This document shows, piece by piece, positions 17,481-26,225 of a stretch of 64,000 bases of DNA. Each line of letters opens with the position of its first letter. The first letter of the stretch is position 1. The DNA lies in contig CP054184.1 in assembly GCA_015709715.1 (NCBI GenBank), positions 2,155,001 to 2,219,000 of the forward strand, in the 5' to 3' direction. Under the pieces are notes generated by a model. It saw nothing but the letters and a program-made list of their open reading frames with translations, ran no database searches and was not told the origin of the DNA. A program made the translations under genes and the position numbers. The DNA comes from Nitrospira sp. (GTDB lineage Bacteria > Nitrospirota > Nitrospiria > Nitrospirales > Nitrospiraceae).

Positions 17481-18787
17481 CCTGCCATGGGGTCCTGTCG
17501 CCAGCCGGAGCGGGCGAACAGCAAATGCGCCGTCGAAATCGATCGTTCCAGGAATCCGCCTTCGCAATACGACAGATAGAAATCCCAGAGGCGGAGAAAG
17601 TCATGGCCAAAGCCGAGTTGATGGATCCGCCTCAGGTTCTGCCGAATGTTCGCGCGCCAGCCGCGCAGGGTCGGCGGGTAATGGGCGCCGATATCCTGGA
17701 CATGCAGCAAGCTGAAATCCGATGCGCGGGTCATGGCGTGGCAGAGGCTTATCACCGAAGGGATACAACTTCCCGGGAAAATGACGCGCTGGATGAAATC
17801 AACCGACCGTTTGGCCCGTTCGAAATACCGCTCGTCGATCGTGATGGCCTGCATGAGCATCAAACCATCCGGTTTCAGCAGCCGCCAACAGGCGTCGAAA
17901 AACGCGCCATAATACTGCCACCCGATCGCTTCGATCATTTCGACCGACACCAACTTGTCGAATTGCATATCGAGAGAGGGCAGGTCGCGATAGTCACACA
18001 GCAGCACTTGCACGCGGTCGGACAGGCCCTCGTCACGAACACGCCGGAGCGCCCAGTCGTATTGGGCCTGAGAGATCGTGGTCGTCGTGACGCGACAGCC
18101 AAAGGTCTGAGCCGCGTGACACGCGAGCCCACCCCAGCCGGTCCCGATTTCAAGCAGGTGGTCATCAGGCGACAGATGCAGCTTGCGGCAAATGAGATCG
18201 ATCTTGGCGCGAGAGGCGTCTTCGAGCGTACTGTCAGGACGAACGAAGTACCCGCAGGAATACATCATCGTCGGATCCAGCATCAGCGCGAAAAACTCAT
18301 TGCTGAGGTCGTAATGCGCCGCGATGTTCCGCCGACTGCCCGCCTTCGTGTTGCGCCTCAGACCATGCATGAGCTTCAGGAATGGAGCCGACAAGCGGGC
18401 GGCTCCCTGCTCCATTCCATCGAGCATGGCGCGGTTCAGGACGAACAGCCGTACGAGCGAGGTGAGATCGTCGCAGCTCCATGCGCCACGGCCGTAACTT
18501 TCTCCGGCACCGACGGTCCCACCCCAGGCAATGTCCCGATAGCAGGCGGGGTCGTCGATGATGACCACCGGCCGGAGGGGACAAGGCGACGTCGGGCTGC
18601 CGAAGGTCGTCCGTTGCCCGCCCTCCACGATGGTGAGGGCCCCCTGCGTGATCAACTGGAGCCGAGCGAAAACCATGCGCCGCGCCAGCCGGATAGAGAA
18701 GCCGTCGCGAGCGCCGGATTCCCTTCGCGGGACGAGGCTCCGTTCCGTCGGTCCCGATGCACAGTCGGTCTTCATAAGACCGTTCAT
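17477..18787 (-). CDS. cfa: cyclopropane-fatty-acyl-phospholipid synthase family protein
   Basis: 436 residues from the ATG at 18787, which overlaps the DUF1365 stop and has GGGAGGT eight bases upstream. The SAM-binding motif is LLEIGTGWGGLACHAA, preceded by NIAAHYDLSNEFFALMLD and followed by VSVEMIEAIGWQYYG, all diagnostic of the CFA synthase family. It transfers a methylene (or methyl) from SAM to an unsaturated acyl chain in membrane phospholipids. Together with DUF1365 and the FAD amine oxidase it forms a widespread stress- and light-linked lipid-modification set. Confidence 0.92.
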   Translation of the reverse strand: MNGLMKTDCASGPTERSLVPRRESGARDGFSIRLARRMVFARLQLITQGALTIVEGGQRTTFGSPTSPCPLRPVVIIDDPACYRDIAWGGTVGAGESYGRGAWSCDDLTSLVRLFVLNRAMLDGMEQGAARLSAPFLKLMHGLRRNTKAGSRRNIAAHYDLSNEFFALMLDPTMMYSCGYFVRPDSTLEDASRAKIDLICRKLHLSPDDHLLEIGTGWGGLACHAAQTFGCRVTTTTISQAQYDWALRRVRDEGLSDRVQVLLCDYRDLPSLDMQFDKLVSVEMIEAIGWQYYGAFFDACWRLLKPDGLMLMQAITIDERYFERAKRSVDFIQRVIFPGSCIPSVISLCHAMTRASDFSLLHVQDIGAHYPPTLRGWRANIRQNLRRIHQLGFGHDFLRLWDFYLSYCEGGFLERSISTAHLLFARSGWRQDPMAG

Positions 18788-19569
18788 CCGGAAGACCTCC
18801 CTGTCTGCGCCAGCGAGGCGCGTGTCTTGGGGTGTGGGTAAAAGGGACAGTGTTTCATCCACAGCCGCAAGGCCTGCCAATGAATCGCGCCGATGACCCT
18901 GGCGGTCATGAACGGGTATTGCACCAGGGTCCGCGCGAGGGACGCGGCCGTAAGTTCACGGCGTGTCAGAACCATGGTCGCGTCGAAGAAGCGGCGCCCA
19001 TCACGCAGATTCACCATATGCACCATCAGACGCTCGCCCGGAGCGCCAAAACGCCAATCGTAGTCCACGTCCATCGGCATAAAGGGCGACACGTGGAATT
19101 GCTTTCCGAATCGATACCGGTGGTGAAGGCCGTGGCCCTCGTCCAAAGTCCGATCCAACACATAACAATGCCGTTCGCCCCAGGGCGTGTTCGTCACCTC
19201 GGCCACAATGGTTTCCAAGAACCCATCCGCGTGGTCGAAGCAGTAGTAAAAACTGACGGGATTGAAGACATACCCAAAGTACCGCAGGTGGGTCAGCAGG
19301 CAGATCGGTCCCGCAGGCCTCCGCCCTGTAGCGGTTTCGACGAGGTCGCGAACGCTTTGATCCAGCGGCACGCCTGCATCGCCCACATGGTCCGCTCGGC
19401 GAAACCAGGCCAGATTCGGATGCGAGGCCGACCAGAACCAGCGCCCGTCGAACAGACTCGGCAACTCGTCCAAATCCAGGTAGAGCATGAACAGGGCATA
19501 CCGAAACACATGGCTCACCGGGGCCATTCGCCGATGCCGCACCGTTCCCTCATAGACGCCGCTCCTCAT
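18784..19569 (-). CDS. DUF1365 family protein
   Basis: 261 residues from the ATG at 19569, overlapping the preceding FAD-oxidoreductase stop by four bases. Family motifs visible: YEGTVRHRRMAPVSHVFRY at the start, LRYFGYVFNPVSFYYCFD in the middle and FHVSPFMPMDVDYDW. DUF1365 proteins almost always travel with CFA-type methyltransferases and FAD amine oxidases and are thought to act in fatty-acid modification. The biochemical activity is not established. Confidence 0.9.
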   Translation of the reverse strand: MRSGVYEGTVRHRRMAPVSHVFRYALFMLYLDLDELPSLFDGRWFWSASHPNLAWFRRADHVGDAGVPLDQSVRDLVETATGRRPAGPICLLTHLRYFGYVFNPVSFYYCFDHADGFLETIVAEVTNTPWGERHCYVLDRTLDEGHGLHHRYRFGKQFHVSPFMPMDVDYDWRFGAPGERLMVHMVNLRDGRRFFDATMVLTRRELTAASLARTLVQYPFMTARVIGAIHWQALRLWMKHCPFYPHPKTRASLAQTGRSSG

Positions 19570-20825
19570 TGCGCCCAGGCCTCCAGCGCTCGACAGGCCG
19601 CCATGGCACTCTTCACGCCATCCTCGTGAAAGCCGAATCCCCAATAGGCTCCACAATAGAACGTGCGCTGCTGCCCGTTGATGGACCCGTACCGCTCCTG
19701 TACCGCGACCGCCTGGGGCGAATACACCGGGTGGTGATAGACAATGCGCTTTAGAACCTTCGCCGGGTCGATCGCCTCGCCATGGTTCAAGGTCACGCAA
19801 AACTCACAGGGGGCATCGAGACGCTGCAGCCGGTTCATGTGGTAGGTCAGGACGACCCGCTCCGGCGGTGTGGGCAGCAGATGATAGTTCCACGCCGCCC
19901 AGGCCAGTCGCCGCTTCGGCAACAGGGACCGATCGGTATGCAACACCGCTTCGTTTCGCTGGTAGCGGATCGCACCCAACACGTCCTGTTCCAAGGGCGA
20001 GGGGTTCGCTAGGAGCGCCAAGGCCTGATCGCTATGGCAGGCCAGCAGGGCCGCCTCGAAGCGCTCGGCTTGCCCTCGTCCCTGCCGGTCTCGCCACCGC
20101 ACTTCCACGCCTTGCGGGAAGCGTGCAATGGATTCCACTGGAGATTGCAGTCTTATCCGGTCGCGGAAGGGTCGTACCAACGGATCAACATACCGCTGCG
20201 ATCCGCCTGTAATGACGCGCCAGGTCGGCCGGTTGTTCACCGACAACATTCCATGGTGCTTGAAAAATCGGACCAGATATTGGGCCGGAAAGTCCCAGAT
20301 CGTCGCCTGGCCGGCCGACCAGATGGCCCCCGCCATGGGCAGCAGATAATTCCGAATGAAAGGCTCCGAGTAGCGCTCGTGTTCGAGGTAGGCCCCGAGC
20401 GACGGTCCGGGCCCCGGCTGCTCCAGCAACGCGACCGATTCACGATTGAATCGAAGGATGTCGCGAACCATCCGGTAAAAGGACGGCCGCAGAAGATTAC
20501 GTCGTTGCGCAAAGAGGCTGTTCAGGGTGGTCCCGTTGTATTCCAGGCCGGTGCGCTCGCAACGCACGCTGAAGCTCATGTCGCTTGGCTGATGCGCAAC
20601 GCCCAGCTGGTCGAGCAGGGCGATGAAGTTGGGATAGGTCCAATCGTTGAAGACGATGAAGCCCGTATCCACGGCATAGGTCTTTCCTTCGCAAGGGACC
20701 TCGACGGTGTTCGTATGCCCACCGATGTAGTCCCCCGCCTCGAACAGGGTGAGATCGTGCCGGCCGTGGAGGAGGTGGCCCGCCGTCATGCCCGCGATGC
20801 CGCTACCGATAATGGCGATTTTCAT
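19566..20825 (-). CDS. FAD-dependent amine oxidase/phytoene-dehydrogenase-like protein
   Basis: 419 residues from the ATG at 20825, coupled to the SDR gene by an ATGA overlap. Dinucleotide-binding motif IAIIGSGIAGMTAG at the N-terminus followed by FEAGDYIGGHTNTV, the second FAD contact. The C-terminal part has the YCGAYWGFGFHEDG motif of this subfamily. Likely a flavin oxidoreductase working on lipids with the DUF1365 and CFA neighbours. Substrate not known. Confidence 0.88.
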   Translation of the reverse strand: MKIAIIGSGIAGMTAGHLLHGRHDLTLFEAGDYIGGHTNTVEVPCEGKTYAVDTGFIVFNDWTYPNFIALLDQLGVAHQPSDMSFSVRCERTGLEYNGTTLNSLFAQRRNLLRPSFYRMVRDILRFNRESVALLEQPGPGPSLGAYLEHERYSEPFIRNYLLPMAGAIWSAGQATIWDFPAQYLVRFFKHHGMLSVNNRPTWRVITGGSQRYVDPLVRPFRDRIRLQSPVESIARFPQGVEVRWRDRQGRGQAERFEAALLACHSDQALALLANPSPLEQDVLGAIRYQRNEAVLHTDRSLLPKRRLAWAAWNYHLLPTPPERVVLTYHMNRLQRLDAPCEFCVTLNHGEAIDPAKVLKRIVYHHPVYSPQAVAVQERYGSINGQQRTFYCGAYWGFGFHEDGVKSAMAACRALEAWAQ

Positions 20826-21592
20826 GGCTCTCTCACTAGCCGGGCGCACAAGCGCAGGTAGAGTCGAGTCGGCAGCAGAGTCAACAGCTTGAACGCCAGA
20901 CTGAAGCGTTTCGGAAAGTGAATCTCCGCCTTGCCCGCTTCGATGCCATCCACGATTCGGCGAGCTGCATCCTCCGCCTCGATGCGAAAGGGCATGGGAA
21001 AATCGTTCCGGTCCGTGAGGGGCGTCCGCACGAAGCCGGGACAGACGACGGACACCGTGATGCCAAGTCGGTACAGGTCGATTCGCAGGGACTCCAACAG
21101 GTACCTGATGGCTGCCTTCGATGCCCCGTAGGCCTCGGCGCGCGGAAGCCCCGCGTAGGCCACTGTGCTGCTCATGCCGACGAGGTGAGGAGCCGGTGAT
21201 TGTCGCAGGAGCGGCAACACTGCCTCGATGCCATAGACCATGCTGAGAAAGTTGCTACGCATCGTCCGCTCGAACACTGCGCTGTCGAAGCGATCGACCT
21301 CGACATATTCACAGGTGCCAGCATTGAGAACCGCCACATCAAGGCCGCCGAACTGACCGACGATCTCGGAGGCCGCCCGGCGATTAGCGACAGGATCGGA
21401 CACATCGCAAGGGACTGCCGCCAGGCGGTCGCCGCCGCACTGCTCTACGAGGTGATGGAGCGGGGACTCGTTCCGCGCCGACGCGATGACGGTGGCGCCG
21501 CGACGCACCAATTCGACGGCCACCGCTCGACCGATGCCGCTCGATGCGCCGGTGACCCAAACCCGTCGCCCGTTGACCGGATGCCGCCTCAT
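20822..21592 (-). CDS. short-chain dehydrogenase/reductase
   Basis: 256 residues. Classical SDR signature: cofactor motif VTGASSGIG (residues 13-21), NAG in AVLNAGTCEY, catalytic YGASK with an upstream Ser in GMSSTVAYAG, and the PG motif CPGFVRTPL. NADP(H) is the likely cofactor (Arg in SARNES). Starts one base after the NTF2-like gene stop and overlaps the FAD oxidoreductase gene. Same module as cfa/DUF1365. Confidence 0.9.
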   Translation of the reverse strand: MRRHPVNGRRVWVTGASSGIGRAVAVELVRRGATVIASARNESPLHHLVEQCGGDRLAAVPCDVSDPVANRRAASEIVGQFGGLDVAVLNAGTCEYVEVDRFDSAVFERTMRSNFLSMVYGIEAVLPLLRQSPAPHLVGMSSTVAYAGLPRAEAYGASKAAIRYLLESLRIDLYRLGITVSVVCPGFVRTPLTDRNDFPMPFRIEAEDAARRIVDGIEAGKAEIHFPKRFSLAFKLLTLLPTRLYLRLCARLVREP

Positions 21593-21593
21593 C

Positions 21594-22016
21594 TCACACC
21601 CGCTCCTTGATGAGTCGAATGACCATGCCGATTACGGGGATCTGTTCGTACAGCATCGCACCTGCGTCGAAATAATCCCGGTGGTAGTGAATCTTCTGCC
21701 GGAAGTGCAGGTGCGTGGAGCCTGGCACCACCACCGGCTGCCCGCCATTGAGCTTCGGGTGCCTCAGTGCCATCGTCCACATCAGCACGGCCCGCTGGTC
21801 CTGCAGCACTTCCTCGTCAAAGGTGAAAGAACAGGCTTCCACGTGGGCATACAATTCCGCAAAATACCGCATGACGGCTCCAAGCCCATCGAGTTTCCGG
21901 AAGGGATCCTGAAACACCACATCATCCGCGTAGAGATCCGGCAAGCGTCCCACCGTCTGGGCGTTCAGCCGTCGGTAGGTCTCCTTGAACCGCTCCACGA
22001 TCGGCTGCATGGACAT
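21594..22016 (-). CDS. NTF2-like/SnoaL-like protein
   Basis: 140 residues from the ATG at 22016, with AGAGGA just upstream; ATG at 22010 or 22028 are alternatives. An N-terminal helix (IVERFKETYRRLN) followed by DLYADDVVFQDPF, the usual NTF2-fold pocket start, and a run of beta strands (FDEEVLQDQRAVLMWTMAL). Small pocket proteins of this type commonly accompany the SDR-FAD-DUF1365-CFA module. Catalysis or ligand binding cannot be assigned. Confidence 0.8.
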   Translation of the reverse strand: MSMQPIVERFKETYRRLNAQTVGRLPDLYADDVVFQDPFRKLDGLGAVMRYFAELYAHVEACSFTFDEEVLQDQRAVLMWTMALRHPKLNGGQPVVVPGSTHLHFRQKIHYHRDYFDAGAMLYEQIPVIGMVIRLIKERV

Positions 22017-22038
22017 TGTTCCTCTCATCGCCGAATGC

Positions 22039-22638
22039 TCATCGGTTCAACAGCCGGGCCTTCAAGGCCTGGTTGATGGGGTCCGGCCCCAGCCAAATGG
22101 CGAAGTAGGCCGCCGCAAAGTCCGCACCCTCGACGGTCCCCTTCACGACTCCGTTGAGGGCCAGCTCGGTACCCACTCCCGGGAGATAGGTCAATCCGTA
22201 CCGATCACCCGGCTTCACATCTTCATAGAGGCGATGCATCTGTTCGATTCGCGGCGCCAGGATCGAGAGCGTCTCCGGCGGAACATTGTCTGCCAAGACC
22301 TTGGTGGCGGCTCGCCCAAACTCTGCCCTCCGGATGCTGCGGAAATAGGACAACTCCAGGCGCTTCGGCACGTCGTCCAACACTCGGTCGGGCTCCAAAG
22401 CCGATGGGAGATAAAGGGCGGCCACATAGAGAGAAATCGTCCGCATGAACTTCGCGAGACCGACTCCCCGTAGTGGCAGAGTCACGGAACCGGCATGGAT
22501 CGAATCGGGGAAGGTCACGCCCTCGAGGGAAGCCGCCATGCCTGGGCTCGGCATCGCGACCAGCAGAAAGCCCAACAGCCCGCAGGGTACCGTCCGGTTC
22601 CACCATTTCTGCCATCGCTGTTGTAGCCCCCTCCCCAT
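22039..22638 (-). CDS. periplasmic chalcone isomerase-like protein
   Basis: 199 residues with a signal peptide (LLGFLLVAMPSPGMAAS, about residues 21-37). The mature part has the chalcone-isomerase-fold pattern: GVTFPDSIHAGSVTLPLRGVG, a Tyr-rich strand ISLYVAALYLPS, and KRLELSYFRSIRRAEFGRAA. Bacterial members bind fatty acids or haem-like ligands rather than chalcones. It fits the lipid theme of the neighbours. Ligand unknown. Confidence 0.82.
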   Translation of the reverse strand: MGRGLQQRWQKWWNRTVPCGLLGFLLVAMPSPGMAASLEGVTFPDSIHAGSVTLPLRGVGLAKFMRTISLYVAALYLPSALEPDRVLDDVPKRLELSYFRSIRRAEFGRAATKVLADNVPPETLSILAPRIEQMHRLYEDVKPGDRYGLTYLPGVGTELALNGVVKGTVEGADFAAAYFAIWLGPDPINQALKARLLNR

Positions 22639-22673
22639 AACCCACCCCCATTCCTCGTGCGAACCCCACTCGG

Positions 22674-23183
22674 TCAGGCGAAGCGACGGATCTGGTCCGC
22701 GAGGGTGTTCGCCACCCTCGTCAGATCAAACGGCCAGGCATAGCGCAATGACACGTTTGGATACTGGCTGCGCAAATGGTCTAAGATTTCCGGTATCTCC
22801 ACCTCAGAATGCGAACCGCCTGGTGTAAACATGGTCGTCGTCACAGTGATTTCGGTGGCACCTTGCTTGATCAGAGACTCCACCGATTCCTCTAGGGTCG
22901 GGCCGCAAAATTCATTGTAGGCCACGGCGAACAGCGCGCCGTCCAATTGGGTACGTAGCCGCGCCGCCACGGCTTCCAGCCCTGCTTGGTAAGGATCGCT
23001 CTGCGCCGTGCGCGGCCAGCTTCGGATCGTGCGGTCCAACTCCAGTTCCTCTTGCGACGGAGGCAACTTCGCGGCCCGGCGCTGAGCCTCCAGCCGCTTC
23101 AATTTCGTGACGAGATCCTGCGGACAATCCTTCGGAATTCCGCCGTGCCCCACCAAAATCACCCCTCGTGTCGTCCCCGCCAT
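22674..23183 (-). CDS. CbiX-like sirohydrochlorin cobaltochelatase/ferrochelatase family protein
   Basis: 169 residues from the ATG at 23183, with a GGAAGGAG site upstream. VILVGHGG near the N-terminus and TTTMFTPGGSHSEVEIPEIL near residue 120 are the two metal/substrate-binding motifs of the CbiX family (single-copy small chelatase). It could insert cobalt into sirohydrochlorin for B12 synthesis. Its place in an operon apparently controlled by a B12-binding photoreceptor is suggestive. A role in sirohaem or in another tetrapyrrole step is also possible. Confidence 0.78.
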   Translation of the reverse strand: MAGTTRGVILVGHGGIPKDCPQDLVTKLKRLEAQRRAAKLPPSQEELELDRTIRSWPRTAQSDPYQAGLEAVAARLRTQLDGALFAVAYNEFCGPTLEESVESLIKQGATEITVTTTMFTPGGSHSEVEIPEILDHLRSQYPNVSLRYAWPFDLTRVANTLADQIRRFA

Positions 23184-23250
23184 GCTGCCATTCTCCTTCC
23201 TGACGAGTGTGGTCGATCGTGTCACACCGCTCTTTGATGGAGTTTCGCCG

Positions 23251-24204
23251 TCACACGTGGTTGCGTAACATGAGCTCTTTCGGATGTGGGTTGAGATACA
23301 CCTGGTCATGGACGTACTCGACATCGAAAACCTGGACGTAATGTTTGATCAGCGTGAGGGGTACGATCAGCGGCGTAAGGCCCTGATGGTAATCCGCAAT
23401 GACGCCCAACAGTTCCTGCTTTTCCTGCACGGTCAACCGGTCTTTGAAGTGCCCCAGAATATGTTGCAGAACGTTCACGTGTTTGCGCACCGTCGCCTTC
23501 ACGGCCAAGGCTTGCATGAACAACTCGCCGTATCGGGAGGCCAGTTCGTGCGGGCGGTGTTGATTGGCCTGCGCCACCAGGCGTCCAAGCGTCTGGTAGT
23601 GCCGGACGCTGTGCGCGAGCAGGAGATACTTGTGAATCGTGTGGAACCGCACTACGGCCTGCCTGGTCGCCCCCCCCTGCACGAGATCGCGCCAGCGCCG
23701 ATAACAAAACACCCGCTCGATGAAGTTCTCGCGCAGAATGGGATCACACAGCCGACCTTCCTCTTCCACTGGGGTCAGGGGAAAGCGTTTCATGAAGGCC
23801 ATGGCAAACAGACCCACCCCCTTGCGGTTCGGCATTCCATGTTTGTTATAGAGGCGCACCCGCTCGATTCCGCAGCTCGGCGAGTCCTTCTTGAAGACGT
23901 AACCGGACAGGTCCAGCCGGTCGAGTTCAAGGAGGCGGCTCTTCGCCATCGCCTCGATCGCGGGCGTATGGTCCTGCCCGCTCTTGATGGTCATGAGGCG
24001 GGGACCATCAGGGTCGCCGACCAACCGCATCGCTTCGCGCGGGGTCCCCAACCCGGCTTCCACTTCGGGACAGACCGGCACCCATTCGACATACCGCCCC
24101 AACAGGTCGGTGAGAAAGGCATCCCGCTTGTGCCCTCCATCGAATCGCACACCCTCTCCGAGCAGGCAACGGCTGATCCCCAGGCGAAGCGGCGCGATGG
24201 TCAT
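23251..24204 (-). CDS. DUF523-DUF1722 two-domain protein (YbgA-like fusion)
   Basis: 317 residues from the ATG at 24204, coupled to the photolyase stop (ATGA). N-terminal DUF523 (ISRCLLGEGVRFDGGHKRD, VCPEVEAGLGTPRE, and a second Cys in DSPSCGIERV), then DUF1722 from about residue 180 (FHTIHKYLLLAHS...HPKELMLRNHV). The same pair is regularly found next to photolyases and LitR/CarH regulators. Recent work links the DUF523 fold to thiouracil desulfidases, but a function here is unproven. Confidence 0.88.
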   Translation of the reverse strand: MTIAPLRLGISRCLLGEGVRFDGGHKRDAFLTDLLGRYVEWVPVCPEVEAGLGTPREAMRLVGDPDGPRLMTIKSGQDHTPAIEAMAKSRLLELDRLDLSGYVFKKDSPSCGIERVRLYNKHGMPNRKGVGLFAMAFMKRFPLTPVEEEGRLCDPILRENFIERVFCYRRWRDLVQGGATRQAVVRFHTIHKYLLLAHSVRHYQTLGRLVAQANQHRPHELASRYGELFMQALAVKATVRKHVNVLQHILGHFKDRLTVQEKQELLGVIADYHQGLTPLIVPLTLIKHYVQVFDVEYVHDQVYLNPHPKELMLRNHV

Positions 24205-25643
24205 GTCGTCCCCTTCTGTTTGGCCAAGGTGAGATATTCTTCCCGCGCAGTCTTGTGGTCCACCATCGGCGCAGGATAGTCGACCCCGATCCGGCACCCG
24301 GCCCGCTCCTGTTCATCGGGTGGCATGAGATGCGGCTCATGGAGCCACTTCACAGGCACCTCCGCCAGTTCCGGCACATAGTGCCGAATGTAGTCCCCGT
24401 CGCGGTCGAATTTTTCGCTTTGGATGCGCGGGTTGAAGATTCGATACCCCTGCATGGCGTCTGTGCCCGTGGATGCGCACCATTGCCAGTTTCCGTTGTT
24501 GGCCGCCAGATCACCGTCCACCAGGTGCTGCATGAAGTACCGCTCGCCGCTCTGCCAATCGATCCGAAGGTCCTTCACGAGGAAAGAGGCCGTGACCATG
24601 CGCACCCGATTGTGCATCCAACCAGTCTGATTGAGTTGTCGCATCCCCGCATCCACGATGGGATAACCGGTGCGGCCCTCGCACCAGGCCGCAAACAAGC
24701 AATCACGATCGGGGCCCTCTGGGCGCGGTGCCGGCAATCCGTCCTTCGCCTTGAACGGTCCCTTGGTCACCTGGGGAAAGGCCATGAGCACCTGTTGAAA
24801 AAATTCTCGCCAGACCAATTCGTCGAGCCAGGTGAAAACATCGGCCCTGGAAACGGCCCCCCCTGCCGTGAGGGCGGCCAAGGCCGCATGCACGGCTGTT
24901 CGGGAGGACAGGGTGCCAAATCGGAAGTGTGGAGACAGTTTGGACGTCCCATCGAGCGCAGGCAGGTTGCGCCCATTCACGTAATCATGGATCGGCCCGC
25001 GCAGGAACCATTGCAACCTGGACTGGGCCGCCCGTTCTCCCGGTTCGATCCACAGCGGAACCTGCTCGTAGCCCAAGTCCTGCGCCGACGGCCAGTCCCG
25101 CGGCATCGATGTCTCGTTGCCGTCCGCTCTCCGCTTGGGCGCCGGAATCATCGGCGGAGTCGCTGCGCGCCACTGGTTCCACCAGCGATCCCGGTAGGCG
25201 CTGTACCTTTGGAAGGGGTCACCGGTCAACCCACGAACTTCCTCCGCCTCGAACACGACATGGTCCTTGAATGTCTTCACGGTTCTGCCCTGCTGGGAGA
25301 GGCAGTCCTGGACCCTGCGATCGCGATCCCGCGCGGCCGGCTCGTAATCCCGATTCCAGTAGACCGCGTCGATCCCGAGATCCCTCACCGCCTGGAGGAC
25401 TGCCTCGGTCTGCTCACCGATGCGGTACTGGAGCATTAGCCCCAGTTGGCCAAGCGAGGCTCTCAATTCATTCAAGCAGCCCAGCATGAACCCGACGCAG
25501 GCAGATCCGAACAGGTGGGAGCGCAGGAGCGGCTCGTCGAACACGAACAGCGGCACGACCTCTCGGCAGTCCCGGCAGGCGGCAAACAAAGCGGGATTAT
25601 CGCGGACACGGAGGTCACGGCGAAACCACACCAACCCCTTCAT
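24201..25643 (-). CDS. phrB: deoxyribodipyrimidine photolyase (class I CPD type)
   Basis: 480 residues. N-terminal antenna-binding Rossmann domain starts LVWFRRDLRVRDNPAL; the C-terminal FAD domain carries RMVTASFLVKDL and DGDLAANNGNWQWCASTGTDA, the strongest photolyase signature. It uses blue light to split cyclobutane pyrimidine dimers. This gene is the clearest functional marker that the surrounding array answers to light. Its 3' end overlaps the DUF523 gene and its start lies inside the preceding gene's end. Confidence 0.95.
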   Translation of the reverse strand: MKGLVWFRRDLRVRDNPALFAACRDCREVVPLFVFDEPLLRSHLFGSACVGFMLGCLNELRASLGQLGLMLQYRIGEQTEAVLQAVRDLGIDAVYWNRDYEPAARDRDRRVQDCLSQQGRTVKTFKDHVVFEAEEVRGLTGDPFQRYSAYRDRWWNQWRAATPPMIPAPKRRADGNETSMPRDWPSAQDLGYEQVPLWIEPGERAAQSRLQWFLRGPIHDYVNGRNLPALDGTSKLSPHFRFGTLSSRTAVHAALAALTAGGAVSRADVFTWLDELVWREFFQQVLMAFPQVTKGPFKAKDGLPAPRPEGPDRDCLFAAWCEGRTGYPIVDAGMRQLNQTGWMHNRVRMVTASFLVKDLRIDWQSGERYFMQHLVDGDLAANNGNWQWCASTGTDAMQGYRIFNPRIQSEKFDRDGDYIRHYVPELAEVPVKWLHEPHLMPPDEQERAGCRIGVDYPAPMVDHKTAREEYLTLAKQKGTT

Positions 25644-26068
25644 GACGGAACCTCCGGAGTAGACGCCAGCCGACGGGCCGGTGGCAAGGGATCGGCGAAC
25701 AGTGCCCGCCGCCAGGCCAGGTAACAGAGAAACAAGACCGTGGAAACCATGAATCCCGTTCTCAATCGATGGAATCCAAATGCCAGTTGATTCAACAACT
25801 CACTTACGATCCCGAACCCGCCATACGCCATGGCGAGCCCCCAAGCCCAGGGGCGAAGGAACAAGAAGCCGTAGCCAATGACGAAGTGGGCGGCCGGAGA
25901 ATGGAGCTTCACGATATAGGCCAGCGGACCGGCGATCGTGACGCCGAACAACTTCAGGGCATAAGCCGGGAAGAACTCGATGATGAGCAGATCGATCAGG
26001 CCGACGAGGACGAAGAGAGCCCCGAACAGTTTGATGTCCCGCCCGTGCTCACTGCTATGGCCGGCCAT
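25640..26068 (-). CDS. small integral membrane protein, function unknown
   Basis: 142 residues from the ATG at 26068, which has AAGGAGGA nine bases upstream. Four predicted helices: FGALFVLVGLIDLLIIEFF, PLAYIVKLHSPAAHFVIGYG, AWGLAMAYGGFGIVSEL and TGFMVSTVLFLCYLAW, with a short His-rich start and a Pro-rich tail. The stop overlaps the photolyase start. I do not recognise a named family. Likely a membrane companion of the photolyase region. Confidence 0.72.
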   Translation of the reverse strand: MAGHSSEHGRDIKLFGALFVLVGLIDLLIIEFFPAYALKLFGVTIAGPLAYIVKLHSPAAHFVIGYGFLFLRPWAWGLAMAYGGFGIVSELLNQLAFGFHRLRTGFMVSTVLFLCYLAWRRALFADPLPPARRLASTPEVPS

Positions 26069-26225
26069 GGTCAGGTCCTCCTTCCATTGCGGCGGCGATA
26101 TCGGATTGTTGCCGCACACTCGATTGGATCATTTCCTTCGCCATGCGAGCCAGGCCACCAGGCGGATCCACCAAGTCTTCCGTATGCCGATGCGCCAGGT
26201 TCAAGTAGAGCTGCTCCACCGCCAT
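26055..26225 (-). pseudogene. shifted-frame continuation of the PDZ protein, or a 56-residue overlapping gene
   Basis: Just before the PDZ gene ends, another minus-strand frame becomes strongly protein-like: RLSPDESWMAVEQLYLN, then LAHRHTEDLVDPPGGLARM and AKEMIQSSVRQQSDIAAAME, ending at TAG (26055-26057) inside the start of the next gene. An ATG at 26225 could begin it alone, but no ribosome site precedes it. The frame is open upstream of the ATG, so a one-base slip near 26250 would fuse it to the PDZ domain. Either a frameshift (real or sequencing) or a tiny coupled gene. Confidence 0.5.

Noticed and set aside
17525-18841. Long open frame (438 codons) on the plus strand opposite cfa
   Set aside because: Mirror of the cfa frame in GC-rich DNA; no ribosome site and no recognisable domain, while the minus strand has clear CFA motifs.
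24255-25439. Plus-strand frame of 394 codons opposite the photolyase
   Set aside because: Shadow of the photolyase gene; unnatural composition and no motif.
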